Shown here one piece after another: positions 20,047-30,133 of a stretch of 64,000 nt of DNA. Positions within the stretch are counted from its first letter, which is position 1, and every line of letters begins with the position of its first letter. Source of the DNA: Pseudoalteromonas sp. A25 (GTDB lineage Bacteria > Pseudomonadota > Gammaproteobacteria > Enterobacterales > Alteromonadaceae); NCBI RefSeq assembly GCF_009176705.1, contig NZ_AP021846.1, positions 3,132,001 to 3,196,000 on the forward strand, given 5' to 3'. The notes beneath the pieces are model-generated. The model was not told where the DNA came from and searched no databases. It saw nothing but the letters and a program-made list of their open reading frames with translations. Made by a program: the position numbers and the translations under genes.

Positions 20047-20057
20047 AATTTTGACTG

Positions 20058-21527
20058 TTAGCCCATACGGTAGTTAGGGGCTTCTTTGGTGATTTGCACA
20101 TCATGAACGTGTGACTCACCCATACCAGCAGATGTGACACGTACAAACTGCGGTTTAGTGTTTAAATCTTCAATCGTGGCACAGCCAGTTAAACCCATTG
20201 CACTGCGGATACCACCCACTTGCTGATGGATAATAGTCGCAATTGGTCCTTTGTATGCAACACGACCTTCAATGCCTTCTGGCACAAGCTTGTCTGCTTG
20301 ATTTGATTTTTGGAAGTAACGGTCTGATGAACCTTCTTTTTGGTTCATGGCACCTAACGAGCCCATACCACGGTATGACTTATAGTAACGACCTTGATAC
20401 AGTTCAACTTCACCTGGAGACTCTTCAGTACCAGCTAACATAGAGCCAACCATAACGCATGATGCACCAGCAACCAGTGCTTTAACGATATCACCCGAGA
20501 AGCGAATACCACCGTCAGCAATGACTGGAATATCACGACCTTTCAGGCCTTCAACCGCATCAGAAATCGCCGTGATCTGTGGTACACCACAACCTGTTAC
20601 GATACGAGTTGTACAAATTGAACCAGGACCAATACCCACTTTAACCGCATCAACACCGGCATCAGCCAATGCAATTGCGCCTTCAGCAGTTGCTACGTTA
20701 CCCGCTACGATTTGTAAATCAGGATATGCTTCGCGTGTTGCTTTAACACGGTCGATAACCCCCTGAGAGTGTCCGTGTGAAGTATCAATTAACAACACAT
20801 CAACCCCAGCTTCAACCAATGCAGCAATACGTTCATCAGTACCAGCACCTACACCTACAGCGGCTCCAACACGCAGGCGGCCCTGCTCATCTTTACACGC
20901 GTTCGGTTTCTCTTGTGCTTTTTGATAATCTTTTACCGTGATCATGCCCTTGAGTTTAAACGCATCATCAACTACTAAGATTTTCTCTATGCGGTGCTCA
21001 TGCATTAACCCTAGGATTTCGTCACGTGAAGCACCTTCTTTAACCGTAACCAAGTTTTCTTTGGTTGTCATCACCGTTGAAACCGGCTGCTCAAGCTTAG
21101 TTTCAAAGCGCATATCACGGCTGGTTACAATTCCTTCTAACTGGTTATTTTCATCAGTAACTGGAAAACCTGAAAAACCTTTTTCTTCTGCTAATGCGTT
21201 TGCTTGCGCAATCGTTAAGTCAGCAGAAACGGTCACCGGAAAAGAGACAATTCCCGCTTCATACGCTTTTACTCTGCGTACATTGCGTGCTTGTTCTTCA
21301 ATGGTCATGTTTTTGTGAATAAACCCAATTCCACCTTCTTGCGCAAGTGCAATTGCAAGGCGTGCTTCGGTTACTGTATCCATTGATGCAGAAACTAAAG
21401 GCAGGTTTAATTCAATACCACGCGTTAATCGCGTTGATAGATTTGCTGTATGAGGTAAAACAGTAGAATGTGCTGGAACTAATAACACATCATCAAAGGT
21501 TAGGGCTTCTTTTGCAATTCTTAGCAT
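20058..21527 (-). CDS. guaB: Inosine-5'-monophosphate dehydrogenase
   Basis: This enzyme oxidises IMP to XMP with NAD, the committed step of guanine nucleotide synthesis. The catalytic Cys is in GPGSICTTR. Two CBS domains (about residues 95-205) are inserted in the TIM barrel, and the flap region is [10 protein letters not shown]. The open frame begins at 21545, but the conserved family start [13 protein letters not shown] corresponds to 21527 and gives 489 aa. It is upstream of guaA and divergent from xseA. Confidence 0.97.
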   Translation of the reverse strand: MLRIAKEALTFDDVLLVPAHSTVLPHTANLSTRLTRGIELNLPLVSASMDTVTEARLAIALAQEGGIGFIHKNMTIEEQARNVRRVKAYEAGIVSFPVTVSADLTIAQANALAEEKGFSGFPVTDENNQLEGIVTSRDMRFETKLEQPVSTVMTTKENLVTVKEGASRDEILGLMHEHRIEKILVVDDAFKLKGMITVKDYQKAQEKPNACKDEQGRLRVGAAVGVGAGTDERIAALVEAGVDVLLIDTSHGHSQGVIDRVKATREAYPDLQIVAGNVATAEGAIALADAGVDAVKVGIGPGSICTTRIVTGCGVPQITAISDAVEGLKGRDIPVIADGGIRFSGDIVKALVAGASCVMVGSMLAGTEESPGEVELYQGRYYKSYRGMGSLGAMNQKEGSSDRYFQKSNQADKLVPEGIEGRVAYKGPIATIIHQQVGGIRSAMGLTGCATIEDLNTKPQFVRVTSAGMGESHVHDVQITKEAPNYRMG

Positions 21528-21659
21528 GGTTGCGGTTTCTCTCAATTAGAACTGAGTATAAGGAATTGCGTGCAAATTTTATCAGCGTTCCCCATGCGAG
21601 TAAATAAAATTTATCAAAATTTATGATAAAGTATGCGTGAATTTTTTATGGAGCGACTT

Positions 21660-23015
21660 ATGTCATTGACAAGCTTTACATCTACCTCAAGTAAAACTTA
21701 TACCGTTTCGAAACTAAACCGCGAAATACGTGCAATTTTGGAGCAAGGTTTTGCTTCTATTAGATTGAGCGGTGAGATTTCAAACTTTGTTGCTCCAGCT
21801 TCTGGTCACTGGTACTTTTCGTTAAAAGATGACAAAGCGCAAGTTAAAGCTGCCATGTGGCGTGGCAATAACCGCTATTGTCAGTATAAGCCTACTAACG
21901 GCGCTCAAGTCGAGGTGCAAGCAAGGGTTTCTGTTTATGAACCACGCGGCGATTATCAACTCATCGTTGAGAAAATGGAGCCCGCTGGCGAGGGCATGTT
22001 AAAACAGCAATTTGACGCGTTAAAAATGCGCTTAGCCGCAGAAGGCTTATTTAGCAATGCACACAAAAAACCACTGCCAAATAAAATAAACACCGTCGGT
22101 GTTATTACCTCAGCAACAGGGGCTGCAATTAAGGACATATTAACGGTGCTAAAACGTCGAGCACCGCAGCTTGAAGTCATCATATATCCTGCGCAAGTCC
22201 AAGGGCAAGATGCCCACAAGCAATTAATAGATAAGTTGATACTAGCTAATCAACGTAACGAAGTAGATGTATTAATTATTGGCCGTGGCGGCGGCTCGTT
22301 GGAAGATTTATGGTGTTTTAATGAAGAGCCATTGGCACGCGCCATATTCGCCAGTCAACTGCCTATTATCAGTGCCGTTGGGCATGAGATAGACACCACA
22401 ATTAGCGACTATGTTGCAGACTTGCGCGCAGCCACACCGTCTGCCGCAGCGGAGCTTGTGAGCCCCGATCAGCAAGCCTTACAACATCAAATTCAGCAAT
22501 ACCGTCGCACACTACACACGCTCGTGTTACAAGCCATTAAGCACGCTTTACATGACTGTAAAAGGCTTGAACAACGGCTCAAGTTACAACATCCAGAAAA
22601 TCAATTGCTTCAGCAGCAGCAACGAGTCGATGAACTCATCGCTCGCTTAACGCGTGCATTTACTCAAACGCAAACTAAACGACTCAATACACTGGCTCTT
22701 GCGCAGCAAAGACTAAGCCACCAGCACCCTAGCAAGCAACTCAATGATGCTAAAAAGCAACTTGAACACTCAAAACAGGCCTTATATCAAGTAATGCAAA
22801 AAAACTTAAATACTCATCAAAATCGTTTGAGTCTGTACGCTGCCCGACTTGATAGCGTGAGCCCACTAAACGTACTAGCTAGAGGGTACAGTATTACCAA
22901 GCATCAAGGTAAGGTGATCAAATCTATATCGGAAGTCACCCAAAAGCAGTCGCTTGTGACCCAACTTCATGATGGCGAAGTGCACACACAAGTGGTAAAA
23001 ATTAACGCCTATTGA
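21660..23015 (+). CDS. xseA: Exodeoxyribonuclease VII large subunit
   Basis: XseA is the catalytic large subunit of the single-strand-specific exonuclease VII. The 451-aa protein has an N-terminal OB-fold (ISNFVAPASGHWYFSLKDDKA split as ISNFVAPASGHWYF and SLKDDKA), the catalytic core with IGRGGGSLEDLWCFNEE and AVGHEIDTTISD, and a long C-terminal helical coiled coil. An upstream in-frame ATG (21633) lacks a ribosome site, while the ATG at 21660 has GGAG nine bases before it. It is divergent from guaB, and its last 7 nt overlap the next gene tail-to-tail. Confidence 0.95.
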   Translation: MSLTSFTSTSSKTYTVSKLNREIRAILEQGFASIRLSGEISNFVAPASGHWYFSLKDDKAQVKAAMWRGNNRYCQYKPTNGAQVEVQARVSVYEPRGDYQLIVEKMEPAGEGMLKQQFDALKMRLAAEGLFSNAHKKPLPNKINTVGVITSATGAAIKDILTVLKRRAPQLEVIIYPAQVQGQDAHKQLIDKLILANQRNEVDVLIIGRGGGSLEDLWCFNEEPLARAIFASQLPIISAVGHEIDTTISDYVADLRAATPSAAAELVSPDQQALQHQIQQYRRTLHTLVLQAIKHALHDCKRLEQRLKLQHPENQLLQQQQRVDELIARLTRAFTQTQTKRLNTLALAQQRLSHQHPSKQLNDAKKQLEHSKQALYQVMQKNLNTHQNRLSLYAARLDSVSPLNVLARGYSITKHQGKVIKSISEVTQKQSLVTQLHDGEVHTQVVKINAY

Positions 23016-23677
23016 TCATACACTTGTTGTTTACTTAGGTGGATCACCATTTTATCTTGAGTACTGGTTGAAGTACTCATGGTAAAGCGCTTAAACCATG
23101 GTTGCGAAAAAAGCTTTTCGCTCACTATCCGCCACTGGGTATCATCAAAGTCTTTAGCGCTTCCCTGCGGTGCCAATTTCATTTGGCATACGGTCGACTT
23201 ACAACCATATTCTTGCAATTTGACGATATGACTTAAATCATTTTGATATAGAAAATCATTAATTTGCAATTCTAGCTCATCAGCCCAAATCGCATCTCGA
23301 CTTTCTTGTTGATATTGCTGTGCCAACATCGAATTCAAATCACCATTGGGCACACGTATCGGGGGCGTCTCAGTCGCTTGCTTGCTTTCATTTAGGCGTT
23401 GTTGTAACTGGGCATTTTCTTGCTCTAAGCGCGAAATATCTGACCGAGCTTGCGCTAGTTGCTCGGTAATAAAGCTTTGCTCAGCCTGTTGGGGAGGTGA
23501 ATCAGACTGTGCCTGAGGCAATGCGTTTTGTGGCACTGCTTGCTTGCTCTTGGCATCAGGCACAATGGCCTCTGCGTAGCTGTAATGTACAGGTTTATCT
23601 GATAACCACAGCCGCTCTACCATCACACCAAGCGCAAAGGCCAGCAGCATTAAAATAAGTACAGCTAACCCTCGCAT
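23009..23677 (-). CDS. Membrane-anchored coiled-coil protein of unknown function
   Basis: This 222-aa protein is not recognised. Residues about 3-22 form one membrane helix (LAVLILMLLAFALGVMVERL), suggesting a single-pass or signal-anchored protein with its bulk in the periplasm. A Gln/Ala-rich region and a coiled coil (about 70-100, heptads around ISRLEQENAQLQQRLNE) follow, then a C-terminal domain of about 100 residues with two cysteines (CKSTVCQMKL) spaced to allow a disulfide. The start is 10 nt downstream of the cysE stop codon on the same strand, so it is probably co-transcribed with cysE. Confidence 0.75.
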   Translation of the reverse strand: MRGLAVLILMLLAFALGVMVERLWLSDKPVHYSYAEAIVPDAKSKQAVPQNALPQAQSDSPPQQAEQSFITEQLAQARSDISRLEQENAQLQQRLNESKQATETPPIRVPNGDLNSMLAQQYQQESRDAIWADELELQINDFLYQNDLSHIVKLQEYGCKSTVCQMKLAPQGSAKDFDDTQWRIVSEKLFSQPWFKRFTMSTSTSTQDKMVIHLSKQQVYDQ

Positions 23678-23686
23678 ATGTTTACC

Positions 23687-24502
23687 CTATATCATCGCAC
23701 TGGTATGCGACTCATTTGTGGGGTCATCATCAAGAAAGTTCTGGTTCATACTTTCCGCAGGACATGGGCTACAAGGCCGCCCCACCACTTTAGCTGGAAC
23801 ACCCACCACCGTGGTATGAGGCTCTACAGCTCGAAGCACGACAGAACCGGCTCCTATTCGAGCACCTTCGCCTACTTCAATGTTACCCAAGACTTTGGCA
23901 CCTGCGCCGATAAGCACGCCGGCCCTTATTTTCGGGTGACGATCCCCTTGCTCATTGCCCGTACCACCTAAGGTAACCGATTGTAAAATAGAAACATTAT
24001 CTTCAATAACCGCCGTTTCACCAATCACGATACCCGTTGCATGGTCAAACATAATACCATGGCCAACTTTACAGGCAGGATGAATGTCAACGCCAAATAC
24101 TTCTGAGGTTCGGCTTTGAATAAACCTTGCTAACTCTTTGCGATTTTGTCTCCATAAGCAATGCGCCAACCTATGGGCTTGTATCGCATGAAACCCTTTC
24201 AAATTGAGCATAACGGTTAAGTAGCTATCCGCGGCGGGATCTCTATCTTTTACTGCTTTTATATCGTGCGCCACGTGGGTGAGCATATGATCACAATCAA
24301 CAAACGCTTGGTCAAACAGTTCACGAATAGTAAAAGCTGATACCACTGCATCCGCCAATTTGTTAGCCACGATAAAACTTAAAGCCGATCCTAAACACTC
24401 ATGATTCAAAACACTTGAGTAAACATGACTGGCCAGTAATGGCTCCCGACTAACAAGCTCTGTTGCTTCTGTACGAAGTTGTTGCCATATTTCATGACGC
24501 AT
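23687..24502 (-). CDS. cysE: Serine O-acetyltransferase
   Basis: This enzyme acetylates serine with acetyl-CoA, the entry step of cysteine synthesis. The 271-aa protein has the N-terminal helical domain and a C-terminal left-handed beta-helix of hexapeptide repeats (IHPACKVGHGIMFDHATG, then VIGETAVIEDNVSIL). The catalytic His are in DIHPACKVGHG and FDHATG. Length matches the E. coli enzyme, and the C-terminal tail may take part in cysteine feedback and CysK binding. Confidence 0.96.
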   Translation of the reverse strand: MRHEIWQQLRTEATELVSREPLLASHVYSSVLNHECLGSALSFIVANKLADAVVSAFTIRELFDQAFVDCDHMLTHVAHDIKAVKDRDPAADSYLTVMLNLKGFHAIQAHRLAHCLWRQNRKELARFIQSRTSEVFGVDIHPACKVGHGIMFDHATGIVIGETAVIEDNVSILQSVTLGGTGNEQGDRHPKIRAGVLIGAGAKVLGNIEVGEGARIGAGSVVLRAVEPHTTVVGVPAKVVGRPCSPCPAESMNQNFLDDDPTNESHTSAMI

Positions 24503-24643
24503 AGCGATACCTTAATTCATTCAACTGTTGTGATTCTATCGATAAAACTTCACTAAGTGTTACCGTAATAGAAAACAATATAGTAATTAGTTATAACAAA
24601 GTGCTATTTACAGTGCAATGCAGTAGCAACAAAGCCTGCAAAC

Positions 24644-24669
24644 GAAAAAGCCGCACTGAACGTACGGCT
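24644..24669 (-). terminator. Terminator of the M16 protease gene
   Basis: AGCCG (24649-24653) pairs with CGGCT (24665-24669), extended by two more pairs after a mismatch. On the minus strand it lies just after the protease stop and is followed by TTTTTCGTTT. Confidence 0.65.
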
Positions 24670-24689
24670 TAGCGGTAAGTAGTCGCTAT

Positions 24690-27557
24690 TTACTCAAATA
24701 CTGACTTTACATCAAGTACTTCGATATTTTCTGTCGGTATCTCGAGTTTATAATCAGCGATAACTTTATCTTCAGTTAATAGTTGCTCTGGCTTTTCAGA
24801 GTTATAACTCAGTGGCGAAGACGTTTCATTTGCTAAACGCTGGCGCATATCACTCCCATCTCCAGTGACAAAAACATACTGCATGTTTTGCGTTTGTAAA
24901 TTCTCGCGGATCACGCGGTTAACATCCTCTACACTCAACGCTGCCAGCTGCTCTCGCACATAGTCTACAAAGTTATCTATATTGTAAAACTGACTATCCA
25001 ATGCATAACCCAGTTGACGGTCTTGGCTTGCAACCAACTGCGCAACATAGTTAGTTAAAAAGTTACGTGTTGCGGTAAAATCTTGCTCACTCATTCCTTC
25101 ATTGATGAGCTTATCAAGCTCGTACATAGCAACACGCGTTGCAAAATGTGCATCGTTGTTTGAACGAAGTGGACGCAACCATACTTGGAATATCTGCTCA
25201 GAGCGTCCTAAGTTGGCATCTGGTTTAGTTTGGAACATACCTCGTGGAAAATATTCTATGTAAGCATAATCACCGTAATTCATGCCTCGAACTTCACGAA
25301 TACGCTGATATAAGAAGCTATTAGAATTTCTGTGCTCACCAAAGTACGAACGCACCAACCACAGTGCCGTCCAGTCTTTACTACTGCGAATAGTATCTAT
25401 TGGGAAACCGAAAGAAACGGCAGTTGATTTAGCACTTTTCTCTACAATTGATGCATGACGACCTTCAAGCTTTGGTGCATCTGGAATGTTTAAGCGCTGC
25501 TCATCTCCCTTTGGCAACTGAGCAAGATCAACAAGCAGCTTAGCTTTGACTTCTTCTGGCATGGCGCCAGTGATCCCGACATTGAGTCTCGCCTGAGTAA
25601 ACTGTGCACTATAAAATGCTTTAACATCTTGCAAAGTTAACGATTCTAGATCAGATAGATCACCAAAATTATAGCTTTCATAAGGGTGGCCTTGATAAAG
25701 CTTGTGATAAAGCACCTCTTTACCCAACTCTTCATCATTGGAAGACTTTAAACTGGCTTTGATGTTGTCTAACATCTCTTTTTTCAAACGATTAAAGTCA
25801 TCTTCCCTAAACCCTGGGTTCAATAATTGATCACTAACGAGTGCATACCATTGAGCAGCGTTGTCTTTGTGAACCCGACCACGCAATGACAGCATCTCTT
25901 TATCAATTTGATAACTAAACGACCCAGCAATCGGATAAAGTGCTTTTTGAATGTCTTTATAGCTTTTGCTCTGCGAGCCGCCATTGGCAATCATTGCAGC
26001 AGTCATTGCGGCCAGACCTTTTTTACCTACAGGATCGGCTGCAGCGCCCGTATAAAACAATAAATTAAGATCGAGCAACGGTGAGCTGTTGGTTTTATCT
26101 AATACCGTAAAATGACGTTCTTTGGACTGACTTACTTTATCTACTAAAGCTTTCAAAGACACTTCTTTGTCAAATCCAGAAATTGACGCCAACGCTGACA
26201 TAGTCACAGTGGTACGAGCTGAATCGACAAAATATTTATTTGCAATATCTCGGATATCTTGAGCGGTGATAGCATCAGCAGTAGCATAAAGTTGATTGAT
26301 CACCTCAGGATCTCTTTCAAAATGCATGTACTGTGCAAGCGTAGAGGCTATTGCTTGTGAAGAGTCTAACTCGTTAATAAAGCTATATTTGCGATTTGAT
26401 TTTAATGCTGCAAGCTTATCCTCATCAACAAGTTGAGTGCGTGCCTTTGCATATGTTTCATTAATAGCATCACGCACCATTGCCAAATCACTTTCATTTT
26501 CAACTTTTACAAATACGTGTAATAAACCCGGATCTTTTGTCTCAGGGTTGTATGTAAACATTTGGCTTGCCACCTGCTTCTCAACAACTAATTGCTGATA
26601 AAGCTCAGACGTTTTAGAAAAGTATAGGTCCGAGATTAAATCGAGTGCCGCTCGGTCTTTACGCTCTGGCTGCCATGCGGTGCCTTTATAGGACACTAGC
26701 AACCAATGACCCGGTAAACCTTCACTTTGTTTATGTACGTATTTAGGTGCTTGTTGTGTCGGTTCAGTGGGAATTTCCGCCACGTAATTGCCTTTTTCCC
26801 AATTACCCCAGTGCTTTTTCACCATATTCATGGTTTTTTGTGGATCAACATCACCAACAATGACTAACGAAACATATTCTGGGTTATAAAAGCGCTCAAA
26901 AAATGTCTGCCCATAACTCATTTGCTCAGGCATGGCTTCTATGTCTTCAAAAAAACCCATTGTGGTATGTTTATAGGTATGCTTGTCAAAAGCTTCTTTA
27001 CGCACAGCAGAGAGTAATTGGCGAATTGGATTCGCGTTATTTTTTAAATACTCGCCTTTAACCGTCAGTGCCTCTGTACGAAATTGCGCTTCGGTATAGG
27101 TTAAATTTTGGAAAATATCGGCTTCTATTTCTAATACTTTGTCTAAGTGCTGTTTAGAGAAGCTCAAATAGTAATTTGTATAATCATTGGTTGTATAGGC
27201 CCTATTATCGACCCCTGAATTTTTCAAGATATCTGCATACACATCTTGTGGGTATTTTTCTGAACCTTTAAACATCATGTGTTCGAAGAAGTGCGCAAAA
27301 CCGGTACGGCCGGCCTCAACCTCATTTCGCGAACCAACAGATACGGGGATCTGTACAGATACCACGTCGGGGTAATCAGTTTTAACTACCATCACCCTCA
27401 GGCCATTATCTAATTCTTCTAACAGGTAATCTTGTGAAAATACTTTGTCATTCGTCTGGGCTTGTATTTGGTTAGTTTTACCCTGTTGATCGTTGCTAAC
27501 ACACCCCGTTAGCGCAAGTGTTACCGCTAGGCTTGTTGCCAAAAGTTGAAATTTCAT
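24690..27557 (-). CDS. M16-family zinc protease, predicted lipoprotein
   Basis: This 955-aa protein has a lipoprotein signal peptide with lipobox LTGC, placing the mature N-terminus at Cys19. The M16 zinc site HxxEH is seen as HFFEH (about residue 90), with a downstream Glu in the ALTVKGEY region. Two homologous halves follow, and the second half lacks an intact HxxEH, as expected for pitrilysin-like enzymes. Family members degrade peptides in the periplasm or at the envelope. The next residue after Cys is Val, which by the +2 rule does not suggest inner-membrane retention. It is divergent from the MTHFR-like gene. Confidence 0.9.
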   Translation of the reverse strand: MKFQLLATSLAVTLALTGCVSNDQQGKTNQIQAQTNDKVFSQDYLLEELDNGLRVMVVKTDYPDVVSVQIPVSVGSRNEVEAGRTGFAHFFEHMMFKGSEKYPQDVYADILKNSGVDNRAYTTNDYTNYYLSFSKQHLDKVLEIEADIFQNLTYTEAQFRTEALTVKGEYLKNNANPIRQLLSAVRKEAFDKHTYKHTTMGFFEDIEAMPEQMSYGQTFFERFYNPEYVSLVIVGDVDPQKTMNMVKKHWGNWEKGNYVAEIPTEPTQQAPKYVHKQSEGLPGHWLLVSYKGTAWQPERKDRAALDLISDLYFSKTSELYQQLVVEKQVASQMFTYNPETKDPGLLHVFVKVENESDLAMVRDAINETYAKARTQLVDEDKLAALKSNRKYSFINELDSSQAIASTLAQYMHFERDPEVINQLYATADAITAQDIRDIANKYFVDSARTTVTMSALASISGFDKEVSLKALVDKVSQSKERHFTVLDKTNSSPLLDLNLLFYTGAAADPVGKKGLAAMTAAMIANGGSQSKSYKDIQKALYPIAGSFSYQIDKEMLSLRGRVHKDNAAQWYALVSDQLLNPGFREDDFNRLKKEMLDNIKASLKSSNDEELGKEVLYHKLYQGHPYESYNFGDLSDLESLTLQDVKAFYSAQFTQARLNVGITGAMPEEVKAKLLVDLAQLPKGDEQRLNIPDAPKLEGRHASIVEKSAKSTAVSFGFPIDTIRSSKDWTALWLVRSYFGEHRNSNSFLYQRIREVRGMNYGDYAYIEYFPRGMFQTKPDANLGRSEQIFQVWLRPLRSNNDAHFATRVAMYELDKLINEGMSEQDFTATRNFLTNYVAQLVASQDRQLGYALDSQFYNIDNFVDYVREQLAALSVEDVNRVIRENLQTQNMQYVFVTGDGSDMRQRLANETSSPLSYNSEKPEQLLTEDKVIADYKLEIPTENIEVLDVKSVFE

Positions 27558-27752
27558 AGTGTTCCCTGAGTTTATTATTAATCACGCTATTGTAATCAAA
27601 AGACGATTAAAGCTGAGCCATTATGCATTACTTTTCAAGGCCAAGGGCGCTTCTTAAGACAAAATTATGTAAATAAATTTGTGTGAACACCGCTTAAAAA
27701 GCGCTTCAACTTGAAATTAATTCATACTAATTGAATATCTTTCACTAAAAAA

Positions 27753-27776
27753 ATCTATCTAGACGTCTAAATGGCT
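27753..27776. promoter_or_regulatory. MetJ operator (three tandem met boxes)
   Basis: The central 8-mer AGACGTCT (27761-27768) is the exact MetJ box consensus. It is flanked in register by ATCTATCT (4 of 8 matches) and AAATGGCT (5 of 8). MetJ binds tandem boxes cooperatively, so this is a good operator. It sits immediately upstream of a TATATT -10 (27779-27784), over the -35 region, and ends 36 nt before the start of the MTHFR-like gene. Confidence 0.8.
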
Positions 27777-27812
27777 GCTATATTATCCCCTATCGACATA
27801 CATTGAGCTGGG

Positions 27813-28778
27813 ATGAGGATCATGGCGTTATCACTGCAAGAGAAAATACTAGACCCCAACCAAGGGGTATACCTAATTGGAACAACGCCACCAAAAGTTG
27901 GCACTGACAAAGAAAAGCTTGAAAACATCGCGACAAAACTACTCGCTCGTTTACACGAAATCGAATACGATGGCGTGGTTATCTACGATATTCAAGATGA
28001 AAGTAGCCGTACTCAAGTGCCTCGTCCGTTTCCGTTTAAACACACCGTTGACCCATGTGAGTACAGCCAACTAATTCATAAATTATCTAATTTAGATGTG
28101 ATCACTTACAAAAGCGTTGCACAACGTGAAGCGAGTGAATTCAGTGAATGGTTAACCAACACTAAACATCAGTTCGGTTTAAAAAACTTAGTACTTGTGG
28201 GGAGCCCTTCATCTGAAGGCGACATTAAGCTCAGCCTATCAGATGCTTATCAGGCACTGAGCGAGCATAAAGATGAGTTCTTTCTCGGTGGTGTCACGAT
28301 TGCAGAGCGTCATGCTAGTAAGCGCAATGAGCACGAGCGTTTGCTAGACAAAACCACACAAGGGTGTGAGTTTTTTATCTCTCAGGCGGTTTATAATGCA
28401 CAAGCCACCGTTGATTTGATCACCAGCTATGCACGCTCTTGTCGCCAACAAGGACAAACACCCAAGCGCATTATCTTAACTTTTACACCGTGCGGTGGGC
28501 AAAAGACACTTGAGTTTATGCAGTGGCTTGGCATATCAGTCCCAGAAGCAACCCAATGGCGTATTTTAGATGCCGACAATTCTTTGAGTGAGTCGATTCG
28601 GATCTGTAAAGAAAGCCTCGACCAGATTTTAAAAAGCTGTGCACATTTGAACGTGCCTCTTGGGCTAAATATCGAAAGCTTAACCAACCGCAAAGAAGAA
28701 ATTGATGCTTCAATCAATTTATATCGTTTGCTCAAAGCCACGATGGAACTGACACTTGCCGAAAAGCAGATTGCTTAA
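27813..28778 (+). CDS. Divergent methylenetetrahydrofolate reductase-superfamily protein
   Basis: This 321-aa protein resembles MetF-type TIM barrels in layout: an N-terminal TTPPK where MetF has FEFFPPR, a middle EFFISQAVYN like MetF ITQFFFD, and a C-terminal NIESLTNRKEEI like the MetF FYTLNR end. By eye it lacks the catalytic Glu of FEFFPP and the Asp of the ALRGD loop, where LVGSPSSEGD occurs instead. It is therefore not a plain MetF and may act on another folate or methyl carrier, or bind rather than reduce. The MetJ operator upstream ties it to methionine metabolism. A start nine bases later (27822) is equally possible. Confidence 0.65.
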   Translation: MRIMALSLQEKILDPNQGVYLIGTTPPKVGTDKEKLENIATKLLARLHEIEYDGVVIYDIQDESSRTQVPRPFPFKHTVDPCEYSQLIHKLSNLDVITYKSVAQREASEFSEWLTNTKHQFGLKNLVLVGSPSSEGDIKLSLSDAYQALSEHKDEFFLGGVTIAERHASKRNEHERLLDKTTQGCEFFISQAVYNAQATVDLITSYARSCRQQGQTPKRIILTFTPCGGQKTLEFMQWLGISVPEATQWRILDADNSLSESIRICKESLDQILKSCAHLNVPLGLNIESLTNRKEEIDASINLYRLLKATMELTLAEKQIA

Positions 28779-28783
28779 AACGC

Positions 28784-28809
28784 AAAAAAGCACCTTAGGT
28801 GCTTTTTTT
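28784..28809. terminator. Bidirectional terminator
   Basis: AAAAAAGCACC, a TTA loop and GGTGCTTTTTTT form a symmetric hairpin between the converging MTHFR-like and DEAD-box helicase genes, with T tracts on both strands. Confidence 0.88.
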
Positions 28810-28824
28810 AGTGGCAACACTTTA

Positions 28825-30054
28825 TTACCTACGCCTTGATGAGCGTTTGTTTAATATTTTTTTCTTATCTCTTTGTTTTCGTGATTTATTCGTATTTTTA
28901 CGATTGTCTTTGGGCTCTTTAGTCAGATCAGGCTCGTAGCCTGGCAACCATTGTGGCGTGAGGCGCTCATCTAATAACACCTCTATCTCTTCTAGTAACC
29001 ACTGCTCATCAATGCTCACTAACGAAATCGCATGCCCTGTTTTACCTGCACGCCCTGTGCGCCCTATGCGATGCACATAATCTTGCGCAACATATGGCAG
29101 CTCTGCATTGATCACATAATCTAAATCTATAATATCTATGCCTCTGGCTGCAACATCCGTTGCGACCAGCACTCTCGTTTTACCTGCTTTAAACTGACTC
29201 AGCGCTTTATCTCTGGCGCCTTGCGATTTATCACCGTGAATAGCCAACGTTGCCAAGCCATCTTTATTAAGCTCTTTGGCCAACTCATCGGCTTTACTCT
29301 TGGTACGAGTGAACATTAATACTTGCTGCCAGTTATTTTTTCCAATCAGATAAGACATCAGCTCTCGCTTTCTGTCTTCATCAACTGCATAAAATACTTG
29401 CTCTACTTTTTGCGCCGCACTGTTTTCTTTATCTATGCTGATGCGTTTTGGCTCATTTAGCCACTGCTTAACGAGTGTTTGTACTTGTTCATCTATCGTG
29501 GCAGAAAACAGCAATGTTTGTCGCTTTGCTGGCAAATGACGCATAATACGCTTTATTTCGCCAATAAAGCCCATATCCAAAATTCGGTCAGCCTCATCAA
29601 AAACTAAGTGTTTCACGTCACCAAGTGATAAAGTGCCTTTTATTAAGTGATCTAACAATCGCCCTGGCGTTGCTACCACCACATCAACACCAGCTCTAAC
29701 GGCCTTTTCTTGTGGCCCAATTTTAGCGCCGCCATACAAGCAAGCGACTTTCAGCCCGGTATATTGCCCGTAACTTTGTGTGTTATGCGCCACTTGTTGG
29801 GCAAGCTCCCTAGTGGGCGCTACAACCAATGCTCTCACAACTCCCTTTTGTTCAGGCTCTGACAACAAGTGCTGTAAAATTGGCAACATAAACGCTGCCG
29901 TTTTACCCGTACCCGTTTGTGCCGTTGCAACTAAGTCAACCCCTGATAACAATGGTGGAATACACTGCTCTTGAACTGGAGTAGGGTTTACAAAACTTAA
30001 TTGTTCGAGCGCCTGATTAAGCTCATCAGCCAGTTGAAATGTTTGAAATGACAT
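28825..30054 (-). CDS. DEAD-box ATP-dependent RNA helicase, RhlE-like
   Basis: The 409-aa protein has the whole DEAD-box set: Q motif (FVNPTPVQEQCIPPLL), motif I AQTGTGKT, Ia PTRELAQQ, Ib TPGRLLD, II DEAD, III SAT, V ATDVAARGIDI and VI HRIGRTGRAG. A short basic tail rich in Lys/Arg/Asn (about 375-409) probably binds RNA. It fits the RhlE/SrmB group, whose members remodel rRNA or assist mRNA decay. The exact subfamily was judged by eye only. Confidence 0.92.
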   Translation of the reverse strand: MSFQTFQLADELNQALEQLSFVNPTPVQEQCIPPLLSGVDLVATAQTGTGKTAAFMLPILQHLLSEPEQKGVVRALVVAPTRELAQQVAHNTQSYGQYTGLKVACLYGGAKIGPQEKAVRAGVDVVVATPGRLLDHLIKGTLSLGDVKHLVFDEADRILDMGFIGEIKRIMRHLPAKRQTLLFSATIDEQVQTLVKQWLNEPKRISIDKENSAAQKVEQVFYAVDEDRKRELMSYLIGKNNWQQVLMFTRTKSKADELAKELNKDGLATLAIHGDKSQGARDKALSQFKAGKTRVLVATDVAARGIDIIDLDYVINAELPYVAQDYVHRIGRTGRAGKTGHAISLVSIDEQWLLEEIEVLLDERLTPQWLPGYEPDLTKEPKDNRKNTNKSRKQRDKKKILNKRSSRRR

Positions 30055-30133
30055 GAATAATGTTGCTGCTAAACGAAGATTGTGGCGAGTATAGCAAAAG
30101 CGCGCTTTGGATGCGCGCTTGATATATCAGAGG

